Origin: Prosapia bicincta
Taxonomy: Eukaryota; Arthropoda; Insecta; Hemiptera; Cercopidae
Direction of reading: 5' to 3'
Length of the DNA stretch: 64,000 nt
Assembly (NCBI GenBank): GCA_036971475.1
Contig: JBAIZL010000425.1
Coordinates: forward strand, 1,468,501 to 1,532,500
The notes beneath the pieces are model-generated. The model was not told where the DNA came from, made no database searches, and worked only from the letters and a program-made list of their open reading frames with translations. This document shows positions 59,635-64,000 of the stretch, piece by piece (positions within the stretch are counted from its first letter, which is position 1; each line of letters opens with the position of its first letter). The translations under genes and the position numbers were made by a program.

Positions 59635-60660
59635 TATATACTATATTAAGCCAATATTAAACAAATATGCATGTAAGCCTACATACATACTATGCTAAGC
59701 CGACATACATGAATCCCTATATACGCCTACTATAAGGCCTACTATGTTGGTAAACCACCGGCCAAAGCCTTTATGATCTGAGCTATACACACATTTACAC
59801 ATCTTCTAGGTATTTTCTATCAGGTAGAGCCTCAGGCAGGCAGCCGTATAGTTCATATGGGAAGTACTATATGGTATAGCTACCAATGCATACCACCATA
59901 GCTATGTAAAGGCAGCTACCAATGCATAACCTATCACGCCCAAATAGGTGACGGTCAACAAATATTACAATATAATTAAAAAATCACGCAACCTATATAC
60001 GTACAGTGCTAAGCCAACATTCATGTTAACCTATATAGGCTTATGTACTATGTTAAGCCAACATGCAATATACTCTAAATAGCCCTATATACTGTGCTAA
60101 ACCAATATGCAGGTTAACCTATATACATCCTGTGTTAAGCCAATATCTCCGTTAACCACATAGGCCTATATACTATGTTAAACCAGCACGAATGATAGCC
60201 TATATAGTGTGTTAAACAAATATGCGTGTAAACCTACATAAATAAGCCAACATGCATGCTATCCTAAATAGGCGTATATACTATGTTAAGCCAACATACA
60301 TGCTAGCCCTATATAGTGTGTTAAACAAATATGCGCGTAAACCTACATAAATATAATCCTAAGCCTACATACTGTGTTAAACAAATATGCGTGTAAACGT
60401 ACATAAATACCATGCTAAGCCAACATGCATGCTATTCTACATAGGCCTATATACTATGTTAAGCCAACATACATGACAGCCCTATATAGAGTGTTAAACA
60501 AATATGCTTGTAAACCAAATAAATACTATGCTAAGCCAACCGTATATACTATGTTAAGCCTACATACATGATAGCCTACATACTGTGTTAAACAAATATG
60601 TGTGTAAGCCTGCATACATATTATGCTAAGCCGACATATATGATTCCTTACAAGGGCCTA
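59635..60660. repeat. Complex satellite: ATGTTAAGCCAACATACATG units
   Basis: About 1 kb of interleaved short units: TATATACTATGTTAAGCCAA, CATACATGATAGCCTATA, GTGTTAAACAAATATGCGTG and TAAACCTACATAAATA. They recur as a composite of roughly 110-130 bases between 60140 and 60620, so the array has higher-order structure. Confidence 0.8.
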
Positions 60661-60679
60661 AAAATTATAATATAACACA

Positions 60680-60950
60680 TTATATCCAATGCATAGTTTA
60701 GCTAATGGTTATCCCGCAGTATCCGACGAGTAGCCTGACTACAAGATAACACACAGTATCCGATGCATGACCTGGCTAATCATTAACACATAGTATCAGA
60801 TGAGTAGCCTACAAATTACCACATAATACCCGATACATAGCCTAGCTAATCATTAACGCATAGTATCCGATGCATAGCTTGACGATGGGTTAACATATAG
60901 TATCCGATGCATAGCTAGGCTAATGGTTAACTAATGGTTAGCTGAGTTAG
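60680..60950. repeat. ~35-60-bp tandem array (AGTATCCGATGCATAG)
   Basis: Seven or so units of the type AACACATAGTATCCGATGCA followed by TAGCCTGGCTAATGGTTA, with internal deletions. It is distinct in sequence from the neighbouring satellite. Confidence 0.8.
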
Positions 60951-60989
60951 CAAGAGCACAGTGGTACAATATATTACAAAAATATAGGT

Positions 60990-61140
60990 GAAAAACCCCA
61001 AAACCACAAAAATTAATCAAAAAATATCTTAAAAAAGTTACCTTAGATTAAATCCTTATGTACATTTCGATGACAAAGTTATCATCTTCAGAGGTGTTAA
61101 AAAAGTACAATCTAGAATACAAAAAGATTAACAAACTAGA
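60990..61140 (-). mobile_element. Arm of the GATTAAACC foldback family
   Basis: Shares AAAAATATAGG, AAAGTTAC, GATTAAATCCTTATGTACAT with 23.6 kb. The minus strand holds CTGAAGATGATAACTTTGTC and ATCGAAATGTAC with a GATGA/TCATC stem. Confidence 0.55.
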
Positions 61141-61440
61141 CTGACACCTACCTTGGGCTGCTTGGCGGAGCTGTCGTGTTGAGCTCCTATGATATGCCGT
61201 TACTGAAAAACTCATTTACAGTATTTTAATTAATATTATGTGACATATTGACTTTATGGTAGTTTTTTCAAAATTTTGGTTTGACTATTTGCTTTATAGG
61301 CATCCGTGAGGTCATTTACATTTAAATTTTGTACGTGGTTGTTTGGTGATTTGAGCGTTGTGTGATGTGCTTTGCTGTTGATTGGACTGATTTGTTTTGG
61401 CTTGGATTTTGGTGAGGTGTGGATTTTAGATTTTCGACCT

Positions 61441-62967
61441 TCATTGGGGCTCGTAGACGAAGCACATGGGTCGATTCCTGCGCGTCGGAAGCGGTGCCGG
61501 ATCTGTGACTATTGCCGACAGATGCGGATGGGAGGAGCGTTCTGCTCGATCTCTGAGTGAAGTAGTTAGTTGAATGATGAAATCATCTAGGGATGGGACG
61601 TTAAGTCCCGTGGCTATTACTGTGTTTCTTACATACCACGGGGAGTTAGTGATTAGTCTGAGCGTGACGTTTTGAAAAGAGTGCAGCTTCCTCTTTAATG
61701 CATTGCTCAGGAGGGAGTACCAAGCGAGGGCTGCGTAGGTGATGATGGGTCTGATGTACATTTTGTACACCATCAGCCTGACGGACATTTTGATAGGGTT
61801 CCCAGCTCCGCAGATGACAGGGTAAAGCCTTAAACGGGAGCCAATAGACTTTCCGATGGCACGTCGGAGATGGGGCTGAAAGGTAAGCTTGTTGTCAAGC
61901 GTCACCCCTAGATACTGTACTGTGGTTTTCTATGCTATGGGACTATTGTTGAGAAAGAGTGTTGCGACACGACAAGCTCGTTTGTTACTGAAACAAACTG
62001 CTTCACTTTTGTCCGTGTTGACTGCGATTCTCCACTTCCGAAGCCACGGTTGGAGAAGGTCTAATTGTCTCTGGATGTATCGAACTCCAAAATTATTATT
62101 AGGAGTGTGATACTGAAACATGGAGTCGTCAGCAAAGAGTTGCAGTCGGGCAGATGGGTATAGGGGAACGTCATTGGTGTATACAAGATACAATAACGGC
62201 CCCAGAACTAATCCTTGAGGCACTCCAGCCTCAATCGGCTGTCGCGTGGATAGAGTACCTTCTACGGACGCCTGGAACCACCTGTTGTCGAGGTACGAAT
62301 GAATGAGGTGTACATAGCATGGAGGTCGGGACTGTTAGCCAGTTTGTACAGGAGGCCCTCGTGTCATACCCTGTCAAACGCTTTGCTGATATTCAGGAAT
62401 ACAGCGATATTGTGACTTTTGGTGTTGAAGCCATCTGCGAGGGAGTTAACCACGTTGGTTAATTGCAGGGTTGTGGAATGGCCACTGCGGAAGTCGTATT
62501 GCTCACTGCGTATAAAAGGGGCTATGTATTGTAGCAGCCTATCTTTGAGTAGCCTCTCAAAGACCTTTGATAGGTTGGGTAGAAGTGATATAGGCCTGTA
62601 GTTTTGGGGAAGAAGAGCACTTTTGCTTTGTTTAAGGAACAGGACTACTTTTGCTCCCTTCCATGAAGTAGGGTAGTGACGTGTTCACATGATTCCGTTG
62701 AAGAGATTGGTGATAGACATCAGCATGGGGAGAGGGACTATCTTGAGTGCGTAGTTGGATATACCATCCAATCCAGGGGCTCTGCGGGGGTTGAGGTTTG
62801 ATATGGTTCGCGCCACCTGATCACTGGTGATCAGGTCTGGTGGTCTGCCGAGTGGACCGTTTAGATAGATTTCGATGTAGTCCTTACATGTTCAACATGT
62901 TCGGTGTGCATTTGGTGTGAACTGGTCTTCTAAGGAATCAGCGAACGTTACGGCCTTATCCTGACAC
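61441..62967 (-). mobile_element. Jockey-like LINE, 5'-truncated reverse transcriptase
   Basis: The minus strand reads FADSLEDQFTPN, RAPGLDGISNYALKIVPLP, PTSWKGAKVVLFLKQSK, QNYRPISLLPNLSKVFERLL, SEQYDFRSGHSTTLQLTN, AVFLNISKAFDRV, PQGLVLGPLLYLVYTNDV, LFADDSMF, YLGVTLDNKLTFQPHL and ends ...RRNRPMCFVYEPQ at the stop near 61441. This is the order of a Jockey RT with its C-terminal domain. Stops interrupt it, for example after DRV and before KTTVQYLG, and a frame change lies between about 62330 and 62220. The first catalytic Asp is Asn (FLNISKAFD), while ADD remains. The endonuclease is missing. Confidence 0.85.
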
Positions 62968-63147
62968 CGACCGCTGTCTACTGAAGCTTATATAGGCGTG
63001 AGCTAAGCTCCGCCCACTCCACTTCCCACAACGGCCGGCCATCTTAGCTACATAAGCCAAGTCAAACTAAACTATGATAGAATAATGTAAAATACGCTTA
63101 GTAAAAAATCAAAACATCATACAATTATATGTAAAATTAAATAATAT
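62968..63147 (-). other. Junction between the two LINE/PLE relics
   Basis: 180 bases with no coding frame, containing TATATAGGCGTGAGCTAAGC. It probably contains the 3' UTR of the Penelope-like element. Confidence 0.4.
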
Positions 63148-64000
63148 TTACAATAATGAATACAGGGGGGAGTTAGGGATAGGCCATTTATCTGTATTCA
63201 TTAATTTATTACTCGATTTATGTATAAAAATACTTTCGTAGCTCTTGAGTAATTTTTTTGAGCTGATACATTTAATTAATTTAACATGTTTATCTAATAC
63301 ATGGTTATTACAAAGTACATGTTCTGCTACACTTGATTTTTCAGTCCTATAATATTTAATATAAGCAAAATGTTCTTTAGATCTTTTGGTAAGATCTTTA
63401 GATCGAAAGGTAAGCTAACATATTTGTATTTTTCAACATCTTTTTGAAGAGTCGTAGATTTTTTTAAAATATATTTCAATCGTTGTTTCCTAACAATATT
63501 GTCTACAATGTTAACATCAAAGCCATTATATCTATCAACATCTTTAATATAATTTGTTTCTCTATGGTATCGTCTTGAACTAAGTGGTACATTAATTGCT
63601 CTGTTAACCATGCTATAAATACCTCTATTTTATATCTAATACATTGGTTAGAACTATTCAAAATATATCTATTATTATTAGTAGGTTTCTTATAAACATA
63701 AAATTAAATTGTTCCGTTATTTTTAATACAAAAATATCTAAAAATGGTAAACAAATATTATCTTCTAACTCATAAGTAACTATGCATACTATTAATTTCG
63801 CTAACAAAAACATCAACATTACACTTACTACAATCAAAAATAGCAAATACGTCGTCAACATATCTTAACCAAATTCTCGGAAAATTTGTAATTTTTTCCT
63901 TTAAATTCTGTTCAAATCTGCTCATAAAACGTTCAACTATAAAAGGAGACATACTATTACCCATTGCAGTTCCATCACATTGTTTATAGAATTCGTAATT
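63148..64000 (-). mobile_element. Penelope-like element, RT fused to GIY-YIG remnant
   Basis: Entering from beyond the window end, the minus strand reads CDGTAMGNSMSPFIVERFMS, PRIWLRYVDDVFAIFD, ELEDNICLPFLDIFVLK, VNRAINVPLSSRRYHRE and KYKYVSLPF. It then jumps to DLTKRSKEHFAYIKYYRTEK, SSVAEHVLCNNHVLDKHVKL, SYESIFIHKSSNKLMNTDKW and a TAA at 63148-63150. The first part is the Penelope RT (YVDD present), the second the C-terminal half of its GIY-YIG endonuclease. The GIY and YIG core that should lie between them is deleted, and at least three frameshifts interrupt the gene. Confidence 0.85.

Noticed and set aside
61372..62601. Plus-strand frames opposite the Jockey-like RT
   Set aside because: Antisense shadows; the minus strand carries the RT motifs.

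Overview
The window looks like nuclear DNA of an insect: AT-rich, intron-rich, full of (TA)n and (CA)n microsatellites, with remnants of LOA/Jockey-type LINEs, a Penelope-like element, a Harbinger transposon and many small foldback elements. The order is not certain. The one host gene is an insect-type neuronal immunoglobulin-superfamily gene; a hemipteran is plausible but not shown. No bacterial, phage, CRISPR, rRNA or tRNA features were seen.

The host gene occupies 4.7-40.8 kb on the minus strand. I rebuilt it from eight exons whose splice sites and phases all agree (phase 1,0,1,1,1,1,1). It encodes about 396 residues: a signal peptide, three Ig domains of the DIP/lachesin type (Dpr-interacting proteins), a Ser/Pro-rich stalk, and a hydrophobic C-terminus typical of a GPI-anchored protein. 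Intron 1 is about 18.6 kb and holds most of the repeats. Around the first exon (40.7-41.0 kb) lies a short GC-richer stretch, the probable promoter and 5' UTR.

Left of the gene (1-4.7 kb) is a 287-bp tandem duplication and otherwise featureless DNA. Its introns carry a 58-bp array, a Harbinger derivative with a captured transposase start, a 41-bp minisatellite, a purine-poor CCTTAA/CCTTCA array, several foldback elements, four copies of a dispersed family, the 3' end of a LOA-like LINE (33.1-33.7 kb) and a broken repeat-borne gene (35.2-36.5 kb).

Right of the gene (41-64 kb) is mobile-element territory. A LOA-like LINE at 48.0-51.8 kb keeps its 5' end but has lost its 3' half into a CA microsatellite. 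It is followed by a 361-bp tandem repeat whose first copy is interrupted by a microsatellite-bounded element, a DDE transposase relic, complex satellites at 58.9-60.95 kb, a 5'-truncated Jockey-like LINE at 61.4-63.0 kb, and a Penelope-like element running off the window end.

The most interesting structure not named by standard feature types is a set of small elements that begin or end in TA/CA microsatellites and share a hairpin motif, CTGATGATG - stem-loop - CGAAAAGC or relatives of it. One of them sits in a tandem repeat whose uninterrupted sister copies serve as empty sites.
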